From Flavihumibacter solisilvae (GTDB lineage Bacteria; Bacteroidota; Bacteroidia; Chitinophagales; Chitinophagaceae): a stretch of 64,000 bases of DNA. How positions within the stretch are numbered: position 1 is the stretch's first letter; each line of letters opens with the position of its first letter. Location of the stretch: NCBI RefSeq assembly GCF_000814475.1, contig NZ_JSVC01000015.1:1-64000 (forward strand). The letters are read 5' to 3'. The position numbers were made by a program, and so were the translations under genes. A model generated the notes under the pieces. The model did no database searches, was not told the DNA's origin, and was given only the letters and a program-made list of their open reading frames with translations. Below are positions 15,301-25,346 of this stretch, in pieces.

Positions 15301-16641
15301 TTAGTCTTCCTGGTAACGGCGGATAAATTCCTGCCCGGCCTTGTCCTCCTGGCGCACGAAGGGCCTGATGATTAAACGGTTGCTTCGCTGGTACGTGAAG
15401 AATCGGTAAATCCAGTTGCTGAAAACAACGAGTTTATTTCTAAAGCCTACAAGGTAATAGATGTGGACGAACAACCAGGTTATCCATGCAAAAAAACCTT
15501 TAAGGTGTAGTTTGCCAGGAAGGTCACCCACTGCACCATTGCGACCAATTACTGCGAGGGTCCCTTTATTAAAATAGTTAAAGGGTTTTAATGGTTTCCT
15601 TCGCAGCAGCCTTGCCAGGTTTCCCGCCAGGTGCTTTCCCTGTTGAATGGCAGGTTGCGCTACCCCTGGAAGCCCTTTTGGATATTTTTTGGATTTCATC
15701 AGCGCTATATCACCGATTGCAAAAATATTCGGTAAACCCTGGACCTGGTTGAACTGATCTACAAGGATCCGCCCGTTTTCAATGCTTTCAGCTGGTACCC
15801 CATCTATGAGTGCCCCGGTAACTCCTGCTGACCAGATGAGCGTCTGGGTGGGAATTTCTTCGCCGGTACTTAGCCTGGCCAGTTCGCCGTCATAGTCTTC
15901 CACCCTTGTGCCCAGTTTCACAATAATTCCTTTCTTTTCAAGGAATTGTTGTGACCAGGAACCTGACTCGGGCGACATGAGCGGAAGCACCCTGTTATTT
16001 CCTTCAACGAGGTAGATATTCATCTTTTCAAAATCAAGGCCGCGATAGTCGCCGGGAAGAACATGTTCCCGCATTTCAGCCAGGGCACCTGCAAGCTCGA
16101 CTCCTGTCGGACCCGCGCCGGCGATCACAACATTCAGCATGCTTTGGCGGAGCGGCTCATCCCTGATGAGGCTGGCCTGTTCGAATGCCTGGAATAACTG
16201 GCTTCTGAGATTAAGAGCATCCGGAATTCGTTTGAGCGGAAAGGCGAATTTTTTAATCGATTCATTACCGAAAAAATTCGATTTTGTACCTGTTGCGATA
16301 ACTAAGTAATCATATTGCAATTCACCGATGAGCGTGGTGATGGTACGGGTCACGGGGTTTACGCCGGTTATCTTAACCAACCGGAAATGAAAATCTTCGC
16401 CGTTGTCAAACATTTTCCTGAATGGTTCTGCGATTGCATCCGGTTCAAGGCCGGCAGTGGCCACCTGGTACAACATTGGCCAGAAGCCATTGTAATTCTG
16501 CCGGTCGAACATCACGATCTGGAAATCTTTACCCGATAAGTTCTTGGCGAGGTTCACACCGCCAAACCCGCCACCGATAATTACCACCCGGGGTTTGGTC
16601 GTTTCCGGGATGTTTAACGAAAGATCATTAACGTAAAGCAT
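15301..16641 (-). CDS. NDH-2-like NAD(P)/FAD-dependent oxidoreductase
   Basis: 446 residues from the ATG at 16641 (an upstream in-frame extension is not protein-like). FAD-binding GGGFGG at about 24-29, NADH-binding GAGPTGVELAGAL, and the second FAD motif FAIGDIALM are in the order of type-II NADH:quinone dehydrogenases. The C-terminal part GFFAWITWLFVHIYYLVGFRNK with RSNRLIIRP is the amphipathic membrane anchor seen in NDH-2 of Bacteroidota and cyanobacteria. It would oxidise NADH and reduce quinone without pumping protons. Confidence 0.9.
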   Translation of the reverse strand: MLYVNDLSLNIPETTKPRVVIIGGGFGGVNLAKNLSGKDFQIVMFDRQNYNGFWPMLYQVATAGLEPDAIAEPFRKMFDNGEDFHFRLVKITGVNPVTRTITTLIGELQYDYLVIATGTKSNFFGNESIKKFAFPLKRIPDALNLRSQLFQAFEQASLIRDEPLRQSMLNVVIAGAGPTGVELAGALAEMREHVLPGDYRGLDFEKMNIYLVEGNNRVLPLMSPESGSWSQQFLEKKGIIVKLGTRVEDYDGELARLSTGEEIPTQTLIWSAGVTGALIDGVPAESIENGRILVDQFNQVQGLPNIFAIGDIALMKSKKYPKGLPGVAQPAIQQGKHLAGNLARLLRRKPLKPFNYFNKGTLAVIGRNGAVGDLPGKLHLKGFFAWITWLFVHIYYLVGFRNKLVVFSNWIYRFFTYQRSNRLIIRPFVRQEDKAGQEFIRRYQED

Positions 16642-16890
16642 TGTATAGCTTTTTAGAAATGAGAATTGAAATTTTGAGTACGTCAAATTTAACTTCACCA
16701 GCATGCCTTTGTCAAGCTCTATGCTTTCGTAGCGGACAAGACAATCCATGAACCGGACATTTGGGGCTTTTAAAAATTTCACAAACAGCTGCGGACACTT
16801 CAGTCACAACTCTGCCTGTCCCGGTAATCTGTCACTTGACTTCGTTTTCATTCCGAAATAAGTTTGCGTTACCGATCAAAAAAAGTATGT

Positions 16891-18366
16891 ATGAAAAATA
16901 GAATTGCGCTCAACTGGATCAACAACAAGTGGGTTGATAGTCACAACCATAAGAAGAGTTTTGATCCTGCCAGCGGGCAGGAGATTGGAACGTATGCAGA
17001 CGGTGGTAAGCGGGAGGCTATTGCTGCCATAGCTGCGGCAAAAAATGCGTTCACGAATTCGGAATGGAAAAGTGACCGGCAACTGCGTTATAAAGTCCTT
17101 AACCAATTGGCCGACCAGTTTGAACTCTATAAGGATCGCCTTGTGCAGATGCTGATGCTTGAAAACGGAAAAGTTAAAAGCGAAGCGGAATTTGAAGTTG
17201 GCCTTGCAGCTCCGAAACTTCGCTTTTACGCTGCAACCGTACTGACAGACTATGGTCGCGCATTGGAAACTAAACCCGGTTCCTTTAGCATGGTGTTAAC
17301 AGAACCCATTGGAGTGGCAGGAATTATTGCTCCATGGAATTCACCTGTTATCCTTATGGTTCGTTCTCTTGCTCCCGCATTGGCTGCAGGTTGTACGGTC
17401 GTTATTAAAATGCCATCGCAAACCGCCCAGGTAAATGAGTTGATAAGCAGGATCTTTGAATCTGTAAAAGATGTGCCTGCAGGGGTGTTGAACCTCTTTA
17501 CAGAATCAGGAAACGAAGGCGCTGCGTTCCTGGTTGAATCTACTGATGTACCCGCAATAAGTTATACCGGTAGCAGCAGGACAGGCCAGTTGCTGATGCG
17601 AAATGGTGCTGCCCAATTAAAGAGGTTCAATTTTGAATTGGGGGGCAAGACACCCATTATCATATTTGATGACGCTGACCTCGATCGTGCCTTGCCGGTG
17701 CTTGAAAAAGCGATCACTGTTTTTGCGGGACAATTCTGTATGACAGGAAGCAGGTTTCTCGTGCAGAAAGGAATAGCCGGCAATTTGAAAAAAAGACTGG
17801 TACACAGGCTTCAGAATGTAAAGGTCGGGCCCGCTTCAGACCCGGCAAGCGATATGGGACCAATGATTGATCATGCGAATGTGGAAAGGGTTGATAAGCT
17901 GGTTGAAGATGCAATAAGGGCAGGAGCGAAGGTGCTGGCGCGTGGCGGAAAGTTAACCTCAGGTGATCTTGCAAAGGGCGCGTTTTATGCTCCTGTTTTG
18001 CTGGAGGTGACCGATAACTCGATGAATATTGTCCAGGATGAAACCTTTGGCCCGGTTGCGACATTACAGCTGTTTGATACGGCAGAGGACGCAATTGCAT
18101 TGGCAAATGATAATGATTATGGTTTGGCTGCTTCGGTTTGGTCGCAGGATGTAGATCTTCCGCTTCAGGTTGCGAGAGAATTGCAGGCCGGTACAGTCTG
18201 GATCAATAACTGGGCACAGGTCACTGACGAATTCGAAGAAGGTGGTTATAAGTTCAGCGGGATAGGCAGGTTAAACGGCCTGGCTGCAATCCAGGCCTTT
18301 ATCGAATATAAACATGTGTTTCACCAGGCGGGTACAGTCAGCGACCCCAGGAACTCCCAAAAATAA
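16891..18366 (+). CDS. NAD(P)-dependent aldehyde dehydrogenase
   Basis: 491 residues from the ATG at 16891. An ALDH superfamily enzyme oxidising an aldehyde to the acid. Visible are the oxyanion Asn in APWNSPV, the catalytic base Glu249 in NFELGGKTP, the nucleophile Cys283 in GQFCMTGSR, and ETFGPVA near 387. Similar to betaine/aminobutyraldehyde-type ALDHs but substrate class cannot be fixed. Divergent from the NDH-2-like gene. The 3' end overlaps the convergent barrel gene by 29 bp. Confidence 0.92.
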   Translation: MKNRIALNWINNKWVDSHNHKKSFDPASGQEIGTYADGGKREAIAAIAAAKNAFTNSEWKSDRQLRYKVLNQLADQFELYKDRLVQMLMLENGKVKSEAEFEVGLAAPKLRFYAATVLTDYGRALETKPGSFSMVLTEPIGVAGIIAPWNSPVILMVRSLAPALAAGCTVVIKMPSQTAQVNELISRIFESVKDVPAGVLNLFTESGNEGAAFLVESTDVPAISYTGSSRTGQLLMRNGAAQLKRFNFELGGKTPIIIFDDADLDRALPVLEKAITVFAGQFCMTGSRFLVQKGIAGNLKKRLVHRLQNVKVGPASDPASDMGPMIDHANVERVDKLVEDAIRAGAKVLARGGKLTSGDLAKGAFYAPVLLEVTDNSMNIVQDETFGPVATLQLFDTAEDAIALANDNDYGLAASVWSQDVDLPLQVARELQAGTVWINNWAQVTDEFEEGGYKFSGIGRLNGLAAIQAFIEYKHVFHQAGTVSDPRNSQK

Positions 18367-19510
18367 TATAGTATGCCCAGGTGGTTGGGCCACGCGCAAC
18401 ATCAACCCCCATGCGGAGCTGGAACTTTCTTGCTACAAGATAGCGGAAACCGGCTCCGTAGTTGTACACCAGGGTAGCATCGCCGAATTCATCGAAATGG
18501 TCAAAAGCTTTGGCCAGTCCACCGAATGCTACTGCGCTCCAGCGCCGTTGGAAATCCCAGCGTTGTTCTGTTTCTACAATCAGGTTGGTATTTCCCTGGT
18601 AGCGGGCCATGGGGACCCCACGTAGGTCTATGAATGGGACGGCATAGAAAGGCGGGTCACCCAGCATCTGCTGGTAATCAAACCGAAATCCGGAAACCAG
18701 GCTCTTGCCGCTCGATTTCTGTTTCCAAACCGGTACGTACCAATATAGGAAGCCATTAATCTGCTGATAGGAATAATCACTGCCGAAAAAGTTTTCACTG
18801 AAGTTGATATGTGCATGCGCTTTGAGTCCTTTGTTCGGTGTGAACGTATTGTCACGGGTATCGAATTCTCCAAGGACGCCTAATTCGCCGATATTGCTTT
18901 TCACCTCCTTGTCTTTCACAAAATCAGGGAGTGACGCTTCATTCTGCATTTTCAGTTCAGTATGAACGAACAGGTACTGGATTCCCGTCAGCCACCTTGC
19001 ATCGGTTAATTGTTTCGCCAGGTAAAAATAGGCGGGAAGGGATCTGCCATTGAAACCGAACTTCATTTCCCCCAACTGGGCTGTCTCCCGGTAAAAGTCA
19101 AGGTTGATATTTGCATATCCTATAAACGCCTTATAACGCATCCGCAATTTATCAAGAGTGGCAGTTCTTCCTATACCTGTAAACCAGGTCTTGTTCGCAG
19201 TGTATGCAGCGGCTACAACCGTCATATCAGGAGGTACCGGAACGGTTCGGCCCTGCGACTGCAGAGGTGGATTCTTTTTCATAAAGACTGGTACGAACCC
19301 CAGCCCAAATCCACCAAGGGCAGGCTCGGTGACGATGATGGGAACAGGAATAAATCCATTTGCATTGATGATCCAGTCACTCAGGTCGAAAGCATGGTCA
19401 AGTGAGTCGCGGAAGGAGAATTGTTTATTGCGCGACTGGCCTTCGGTCGATACGGGAAGGCTAGCCGAAAACAGTATCAGCAGTATATAACACAGTGTAA
19501 ATAGTCGCAT
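18338..19510 (-). CDS. BamA/TamA-like surface antigen (D15) outer-membrane protein
   Basis: 390 residues. Signal peptide about 1-25. The body is a beta-barrel of the bacterial surface antigen D15 type: GELGVLGEFDTRDNTFTPNKGLKAHAHINFSENFFGSDYSYQQI is the typical D-x-R-d-N-x-x-P-x-x-G strand pair, and VPFIDLRGVPMARYQGNTNLIVETEQRWDF contains the R-G-x lid loop. There are no POTRA domains and the length is half that of BamA, so this is a short Bacteroidota BamA-like protein of unknown role. Tail-to-tail overlap (29 bp) with the aldehyde dehydrogenase. Confidence 0.85.
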   Translation of the reverse strand: MRLFTLCYILLILFSASLPVSTEGQSRNKQFSFRDSLDHAFDLSDWIINANGFIPVPIIVTEPALGGFGLGFVPVFMKKNPPLQSQGRTVPVPPDMTVVAAAYTANKTWFTGIGRTATLDKLRMRYKAFIGYANINLDFYRETAQLGEMKFGFNGRSLPAYFYLAKQLTDARWLTGIQYLFVHTELKMQNEASLPDFVKDKEVKSNIGELGVLGEFDTRDNTFTPNKGLKAHAHINFSENFFGSDYSYQQINGFLYWYVPVWKQKSSGKSLVSGFRFDYQQMLGDPPFYAVPFIDLRGVPMARYQGNTNLIVETEQRWDFQRRWSAVAFGGLAKAFDHFDEFGDATLVYNYGAGFRYLVARKFQLRMGVDVARGPTTWAYYIIFGSSWGR

Positions 19511-19595
19511 ACCTTCAGCCCGCTAAATTAAGCAGGTGAGGGGAGAGGGAAGTATTTTACGGTTAAACCAGGTGATTTGTGAATGCAGCCAATAT

Positions 19596-19650
19596 TGAAT
19601 AGGTCAATAAGTCAATAGGGCGGTGAATGCCCGACTTATTGACCTATTCA
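19596..19650. repeat. 55-bp perfect palindromic element (18-bp arms)
   Basis: TGAATAGGTCAATAAGTC (19596-19613) is the exact reverse complement of 19633-19650. Inside, GGGC (19618-19621) pairs with GCCC (19629-19632). It lies 23 bp beyond the stop of the RND pump gene and has no T run, so it is more like a REP-type stabilising hairpin than a classic terminator. Confidence 0.85.
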
Positions 19651-19672
19651 TTTATCGAACCATCGAAGTACA

Positions 19673-22600
19673 TCACACTACATGTATTGGTGTGAATCCG
19701 TCTTCGCTTTCTGCTGGTTCGTATTCTTCCACCATCATTTCTTCAATGGTCATTGGTTGTTTCTTCCTGCGATTAAACCAATTTATCCAGCGATCGAAAA
19801 TGGCATAGATTACCGGAACGATGATCAGGGTAAGGAACAGCGAACTGATCAATCCGCCGATGATCACCCACGCAAGTCCGTTCTTCCATTCAGCACCCGG
19901 ACCGGAAGCTATGGCAATCGGGATCATGCCGAATACCATTGCAATGGTAGTCATCAAAATTGGGCGCAGTCTTGCATGGTTCGCCTGGATCAATGCCTTG
20001 AAAGTTGTTTCGCCGGCTGCTTTCCTTTGGTTGGTGAAGTCTACCAGCATGATCGCATTCTTACATACCAATCCAATCAGCATGATAATACCAAGGATGG
20101 TGAATATGTTCAGTGAGTTATTGGTTAAACCCAACGCGAGCAATGCTCCGATAAAGGACAATGGGACGGAGAATAATACCACGAGTGGGTAAACGAAGCT
20201 GTCATATAGTGTTACCATAACCAGGTATACCAACAGGATGGCTGCCAGCAGTGCTACTCCCAGTGTACCGAAACCTTCCGACTGGTTTTCCATATCACCT
20301 CCCCAAACATAACTGACACCTGTTGGCTTGTGCAGCTTGTCGAATGCGGTCTGCCATTCGGCGGCAACAGTGCCGGACGGACGACCAACAGCCTGGCCCT
20401 GGATGGTGACGGACGGACTCTTGTCCCTTCTTTCCAACTGGCTGGGGCCTGACGATTCCGTTACTGTTGCAAACTGCGAAAGCTTTATCTGTTCGTTGCG
20501 GTCATTTACGAATTCGAGGTTACGCACGTCTTCAATATTCGACCTGTTGAAACTCTTATACCGGATATTGATATCATATTCATATTCACCTGCCCTGAAT
20601 TTGCCATCGGTATTTCCATTGAATGCAGTTTGCATGGTGAGGCCAACTGTCTGCAGGTTCAGGCCAAGACTCGCCATTTTATCCCGGTCAACCTGCACAT
20701 TGATTTCAGGGTTACCATCTTCAACTGTGAGTTTTGTTTCAGTAGCTCCTTTGATTTTCTTCAACTCCTCATGGGCCGCATTGGCAAATGCCATGGCACT
20801 ATCGAGATCCGGCGCCATTACTACAAGAGCGAGCGAAGCATTTTCCGCAGTACCCAAAATACTTACGGGTGTAGTTTTCACTTTTGATCCTACAAGTACG
20901 TCCTGTAATTCCCGTTTGGTTTTTGCTGCATAAACATAGGAGTCATCTGCGCGATGTTTCCTGTCCACCAGTTTCACCCTGATCTCTGATTTATAGGCAG
21001 TCGACTGGCTACCGGCCATTCCCTCGCTTGTCTGGCCCACAGTGGTAATCATATCTGTCACTTCCGGTTTGCTGCGCAGGTATTGTTCGGCTTTCTGGGT
21101 TGCCTGGTTGGTTTGTTCGATCGATCCGTCCTTAGGCAGCTCTATCTGAACAAGAAATTCTCCACGATCACTTTTGGCAAAGAATTCGCCGCCTATAAAT
21201 CCACCAGCCAGCATGTATAGGGAGCCAACGAACATGGCGAGTACGATCACCAGGGTAATCCGCTTATGATGCAGCGACCATTTCAGGATGCCGGTTATCC
21301 AATGCGTGAATGCAGTCAGCATTTTTTCAAAGCCAAGGATTGTTCTTCCGAATATGGTTTTGCCGCTGAGGTGTTCCAGCTTGCCATATCGAGACGAAAG
21401 CCATGGTACAATGGTAAAGGATGAGAGCAGCGACAATAGGGTTGCTATAATTACGACAACGCAGAATTGCTTGATGATATCGGAAACTAGTCCTGTACTG
21501 ACTGCGATCGGCAGGAACACCACTACGATTACCATAGTGATGGCAGTAACGGTGAAGCCGATCTCCTTTGTTCCTTCATATGAGGCGCGTACCCGGTTCT
21601 TCCCCATTTCCATATGGCGGTAAATATTCTCAAGCACAACAATGGCGTCGTCTACAAGGATTCCAACTACAAGCGAAAGTCCCAGCAGGCTCATCAGGTT
21701 AAGCGTATATCCGAAAAGTACCATGCCAATGAATGTTGCGATCAATGAAGCGGGAATGGATACCATCACGATCAGCGAGTTCCGGATGCTGTGCAGGAAG
21801 AAAAGCATTACGAATGCCACGAGCACAACTGCGAGCAGGAGGTCATGCACCACTGAGTCTGCAGCTTCAAGGGTGAATACAGTTGTATCATTGGCGACCG
21901 TAAGTGCAAGATTGCTGGAAGCATAATCCTTCTGGATCATGTTGATCTTCCTGGTGATCTCTTCACTTACCGCTACCGCGTTGGCATCACTTTGTTTAAT
22001 GACCTGGATGGCAATGGAGTTCTTCTGGTTCACCCTTGCAACTTTTTCCACTTCTTTCTGTGCATCCTGAACATCGGCAACGTCTGAGAGGCGTACGACA
22101 ACACCGTCGCGTGACAGCAACACCAGGTTCCGGAGTTCATCAACTGTTTTGTATTTACCCGACAGTCGAACCAGGATGCTTTGTTCGCGTGTCTGCACAT
22201 TTCCGGTGGGGAAGTCGAGGTTCGAGCCGAGGATCAATTGTTGAACCATCGGAACAGACAATCCATATCCTTTCAGTTTTTCCGCATCAAGGCTGACCTG
22301 GATCTCACGTTCCTGTCCACCTACAAGGTTTACCTGCGCCACGCCGTTTACGCGTGATAAGACCGGGCTGATGCGTTTGTCAACCAGGTCAAAAAAGGCA
22401 GACTCGTCCATTTTTGCGGAAGCTGATAAAGTCATGATCGGAAGATCATCCAGCGAAAATTTATTCAGCGATGGCGGGTCGGTGTCTTCGGGCAGATCTT
22501 TGAGAATAGCATTGATCTTGCGTTGTGCATCGTTTAATGCATAATCTGCATCGGCGCCACTGTTCAGCTGGATCGTAACCAGGGAAATATTCTCCATTGA

Positions 22601-22849
22601 TTTCGATTCAAGCTTCTTGATGTTTTCCAGTGATGCTACCGCGTCTTCTATTTTTTTGGTAACAGTGTTTTCTACTTCCGATGGGGAAGCGCCGGGATAT
22701 ACGGTGGTGATTGTGACCGCGTTGCTGGCAAATTTGGGAAGTAGTTCATATCCCAGCATTTTATAACTGAAAAGACCACCAAGTATGAGGATCGTAAATA
22801 ATACGATTACCAGTGACGGTCGTTTGATCGAGATTTCGGCAATTTTCAT
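19673..22849 (-). CDS. RND multidrug efflux pump, inner-membrane permease (HAE-1 type)
   Basis: 1058 residues, the normal RND length. Two repeats each with one N-terminal TM helix, a large periplasmic porter/docking region and five further TM helices. TM4 carries the proton-relay pair in GILVDDAIVVLENI (two Asp), the usual AcrB-type site. Exports drugs, bile or solvents using proton flow. Third and last gene of TetR-TolC-adaptor-pump: the adaptor gene ends 14 bp upstream. The last 30 residues are an acidic cytoplasmic tail (MTIEEMMVEEYEPAESEDGF), longer than in E. coli AcrB. Confidence 0.96.
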   Translation of the reverse strand: MKIAEISIKRPSLVIVLFTILILGGLFSYKMLGYELLPKFASNAVTITTVYPGASPSEVENTVTKKIEDAVASLENIKKLESKSMENISLVTIQLNSGADADYALNDAQRKINAILKDLPEDTDPPSLNKFSLDDLPIMTLSASAKMDESAFFDLVDKRISPVLSRVNGVAQVNLVGGQEREIQVSLDAEKLKGYGLSVPMVQQLILGSNLDFPTGNVQTREQSILVRLSGKYKTVDELRNLVLLSRDGVVVRLSDVADVQDAQKEVEKVARVNQKNSIAIQVIKQSDANAVAVSEEITRKINMIQKDYASSNLALTVANDTTVFTLEAADSVVHDLLLAVVLVAFVMLFFLHSIRNSLIVMVSIPASLIATFIGMVLFGYTLNLMSLLGLSLVVGILVDDAIVVLENIYRHMEMGKNRVRASYEGTKEIGFTVTAITMVIVVVFLPIAVSTGLVSDIIKQFCVVVIIATLLSLLSSFTIVPWLSSRYGKLEHLSGKTIFGRTILGFEKMLTAFTHWITGILKWSLHHKRITLVIVLAMFVGSLYMLAGGFIGGEFFAKSDRGEFLVQIELPKDGSIEQTNQATQKAEQYLRSKPEVTDMITTVGQTSEGMAGSQSTAYKSEIRVKLVDRKHRADDSYVYAAKTKRELQDVLVGSKVKTTPVSILGTAENASLALVVMAPDLDSAMAFANAAHEELKKIKGATETKLTVEDGNPEINVQVDRDKMASLGLNLQTVGLTMQTAFNGNTDGKFRAGEYEYDINIRYKSFNRSNIEDVRNLEFVNDRNEQIKLSQFATVTESSGPSQLERRDKSPSVTIQGQAVGRPSGTVAAEWQTAFDKLHKPTGVSYVWGGDMENQSEGFGTLGVALLAAILLVYLVMVTLYDSFVYPLVVLFSVPLSFIGALLALGLTNNSLNIFTILGIIMLIGLVCKNAIMLVDFTNQRKAAGETTFKALIQANHARLRPILMTTIAMVFGMIPIAIASGPGAEWKNGLAWVIIGGLISSLFLTLIIVPVIYAIFDRWINWFNRRKKQPMTIEEMMVEEYEPAESEDGFTPIHVV

Positions 22850-22863
22850 CCGGATAATTTTTT

Positions 22864-23931
22864 TTACTGAATAATGTTCACCTTGCTGCCATCAACCAGG
22901 TTGATCTGGCCACTGGTAATTACGGGTGTTCCTTTGCTGATGCCTTCAAGCACTTCAACTTTATCGCCAATAACCCGGCCTGGTATAACTGATTTCAAGC
23001 GGGCGACACCATTCTCGGGTACAAATACCTGGCGGCTGTTTACACTTCCGACAAAGGCGGTACGCGGGATCATGGTTGTCGCGGCCTGGTTCGGGAAATC
23101 GAATACTGCGGTTCCATACATTCCTGCCCTCAACTGGTTGCCGGCATTATTGGTAATGATGATCTCTACGGGGAAGTTGAGAGCAGCGTCTGCTTTAGGG
23201 GCAATAAAACTGATCTTCCCATTAAATAATTTGTCTGGGAATACACTTGCTTTCACTTTTACCTGCTGACTTGTCTGCAGGTTTGCAACCTGCGCTTCGT
23301 TAACCATCACCATCAGTTTCAGTGAGGAAACGTTGACGATATCGAAAAGTGCTGTTCCCGGTGAAACTACAGTTCCCGGTTCAATGTGCCGCTTGTTTAC
23401 CACCCCGCTGATCGTTGCACGAATACTGGCATCGCCCAGGTTAATCCGCGCCTGGTCCAGTTTCGCTTTCGTGTTTTCCAGTCCAAGCCGTGCCTGGTCC
23501 AGTTGCTGCTGGGTTACACCGCCGGTTTTAAAAGCATTCTCATAGCGTTGCAGATCAGCCTGGGCTGTCTGGAAGTTGGCTTCAGCATTCCGCATGTCGA
23601 CAGAGAGCTGGTCAACCCGGATCGTGGCAACGGTTTGCCCTTTCTGTACATAACTTCCTTCATCAACCAATACCTGTACAATGCGACCGGATTTTTCCGA
23701 GGCGAGACTAAGCTCCTGGGCGGGAGTGAAAGTGCCGTTTGAAATTACATCCAGGCTGGGCACTTCCCAGGTAGCTGCCGTAACCCTTACAGCAACCGCA
23801 GCATTTGACTGCGCAACGATCTTTGTTTTTTCTTCTGACTTTTTCTTATTATTTGAAAGCACTTTGGCTATTGCTCCCAGTGAGACAATTATTACGGCAA
23901 TGGTTATTCCGATCGTGATGACTTTTTTCAT
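22864..23931 (-). CDS. RND efflux periplasmic adaptor (membrane fusion protein)
   Basis: 355 residues. One N-terminal membrane anchor (ITIAVIIVSLGAIAKVL), then a split biotinyl-lipoyl domain (SGRIVQVLVDEGSYVQKGQTVATI ... ASIRATISGVVNKRHIEPGTVVSPGTALFDI), a helical hairpin between (ANFQTAQADLQRYENAFKTGGVTQQQLDQARLGLENTKAKL) and beta-barrel/membrane-proximal domains. It bridges the pump and the TolC channel. It lies 7 bp downstream of the TolC gene. Confidence 0.95.
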   Translation of the reverse strand: MKKVITIGITIAVIIVSLGAIAKVLSNNKKKSEEKTKIVAQSNAAVAVRVTAATWEVPSLDVISNGTFTPAQELSLASEKSGRIVQVLVDEGSYVQKGQTVATIRVDQLSVDMRNAEANFQTAQADLQRYENAFKTGGVTQQQLDQARLGLENTKAKLDQARINLGDASIRATISGVVNKRHIEPGTVVSPGTALFDIVNVSSLKLMVMVNEAQVANLQTSQQVKVKASVFPDKLFNGKISFIAPKADAALNFPVEIIITNNAGNQLRAGMYGTAVFDFPNQAATTMIPRTAFVGSVNSRQVFVPENGVARLKSVIPGRVIGDKVEVLEGISKGTPVITSGQINLVDGSKVNIIQ

Positions 23932-23938
23932 CGTACTG

Positions 23939-25321
23939 TTAGTTTAAAAGTGTTTTTAAGTTTCCCTGTGCCTTGATAAGCTGGATCTCAGCGATCCGGT
24001 AATCAAGAAGTGCGGCTGAATAATTGTTTTGTGCTGAGGTCAGGGAGCTTTCTGCGTCGAGCAGGTCGGTAAGCGGCGCAAGTCCCTGGTGATAGTTGTT
24101 CATACTGTTTGAATACACTTCTTCGGCAAGAGCTACATTCTCTTCCTGGTTGTGTAAGGTGATGATGCTGTTCTGTAACTGCGTTTTCGCATTCTGGTAA
24201 GTCAGGTTGAGTGAGAGTTCTGCATCTTTGAGGTCCTCCCTTGCTTTCTGGATCTCTATATTTGACTGCCTCACTTTCGAGCGGGTAGCAAACCCGTTAA
24301 ACAGTGGGACCTTAAGGCTTAAGCCGACTGTCGCATAGTCGAACCAATTGGCACCGTTTCCCCCGCTCTTCCCGATCGGGAATGATTGTCCGAGTCCCTG
24401 GTAGCCATAGTTTCCTGAAAGCGACAGCGAAGGATAGTTTGCTGCCTTGTTGGCTTCTTTCTGTAACTCGAGCAATTCCTCTTTTTTCTTGAGGGCCTTG
24501 TAATCCGTCAGCTTCCTGATATCAGGTACCGGGTCTATTGATGCCAATTGCGGTTTAATACTGTCCAGTTGCGTAGCGGGTATATGGATAGCAGTTTCGA
24601 TAGGCATTCCCATATAAAATTTCAGCATGTTCTCCTGCAATTGCACGGCATTGATCAGGCGCTGCCGTTGTGCCTGGATATTGGAGAGACTGACCTTAGT
24701 CCTGTCGAGATCAATTTTCTTCGCCAGCCCGTTTTTATATTGTCCTTCAATAATTGAAATCAACCGGGTGGTGGATGCCAGGTTACTGTCCACCACAACC
24801 AGCTGCTGCCGCTGTACCAGCACCTGGTAATATTGTGTCGCCACCTGTTCGATTACCTGTTCATCGGTTAAACCCGACAGGATTTTATAATATTCTTTTG
24901 TCGTTTTTGCAGCCTTCAATGCGGTAAAAACAGATTTGTCCAGTACCGTTTGGGATAACGAGACAGAGGCACCACTATTCCATTTCTGTCCAAAGGGAAT
25001 CAGTAATGTTGTGCCGGGTTGTCCTGCCAGTTCGCCGGGAACTGCGCTCAGCTGTAAGATAGGATTGTACGTCAGGTTACCATTTGCATTCACCTGGGGC
25101 AATGCCCTGGATTTTGCCTCGTCAATGATGTTCTGGCTGTTTTCTTCATCGAGCCTTGCTTTCACGGCTGTGGATTTGTTTTGCAGCGCGTGTTGCAGGG
25201 CGTCTTTCAACAGGAGTGGTGCCGGTTTGTCTTGTGACCACGCTGCCGTAAAGATGCTGACACCTGCCAACAGCAAGACCAGGTGTTTGCTTAGACTTCG
25301 AAGCAATGGGAAATGTGTCAT
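23939..25321 (-). CDS. TolC-family outer-membrane efflux protein
   Basis: 460 residues from the ATG at 25321; the open frame reaches 25441 but that part overlaps the TetR gene and is not signal-like. A signal peptide ends at about residue 30 (GVSIFTAAWSQ). Two OEP repeats with long helices (LKDALQHALQNKSTAVKARLDEENSQNIIDEAKSRA; LAEEVYSNSMNNYHQGLAPLTDLLDAESSLTSAQNNY) and barrel strands (VNANGNLTYNP, LSLSGNYGYQG) form the trimeric export duct. Second gene of the efflux operon, 25 bp after the TetR stop. Confidence 0.94.
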   Translation of the reverse strand: MTHFPLLRSLSKHLVLLLAGVSIFTAAWSQDKPAPLLLKDALQHALQNKSTAVKARLDEENSQNIIDEAKSRALPQVNANGNLTYNPILQLSAVPGELAGQPGTTLLIPFGQKWNSGASVSLSQTVLDKSVFTALKAAKTTKEYYKILSGLTDEQVIEQVATQYYQVLVQRQQLVVVDSNLASTTRLISIIEGQYKNGLAKKIDLDRTKVSLSNIQAQRQRLINAVQLQENMLKFYMGMPIETAIHIPATQLDSIKPQLASIDPVPDIRKLTDYKALKKKEELLELQKEANKAANYPSLSLSGNYGYQGLGQSFPIGKSGGNGANWFDYATVGLSLKVPLFNGFATRSKVRQSNIEIQKAREDLKDAELSLNLTYQNAKTQLQNSIITLHNQEENVALAEEVYSNSMNNYHQGLAPLTDLLDAESSLTSAQNNYSAALLDYRIAEIQLIKAQGNLKTLLN

Positions 25322-25346
25322 GTGATTTGTTAGACTATTTGGGTGT

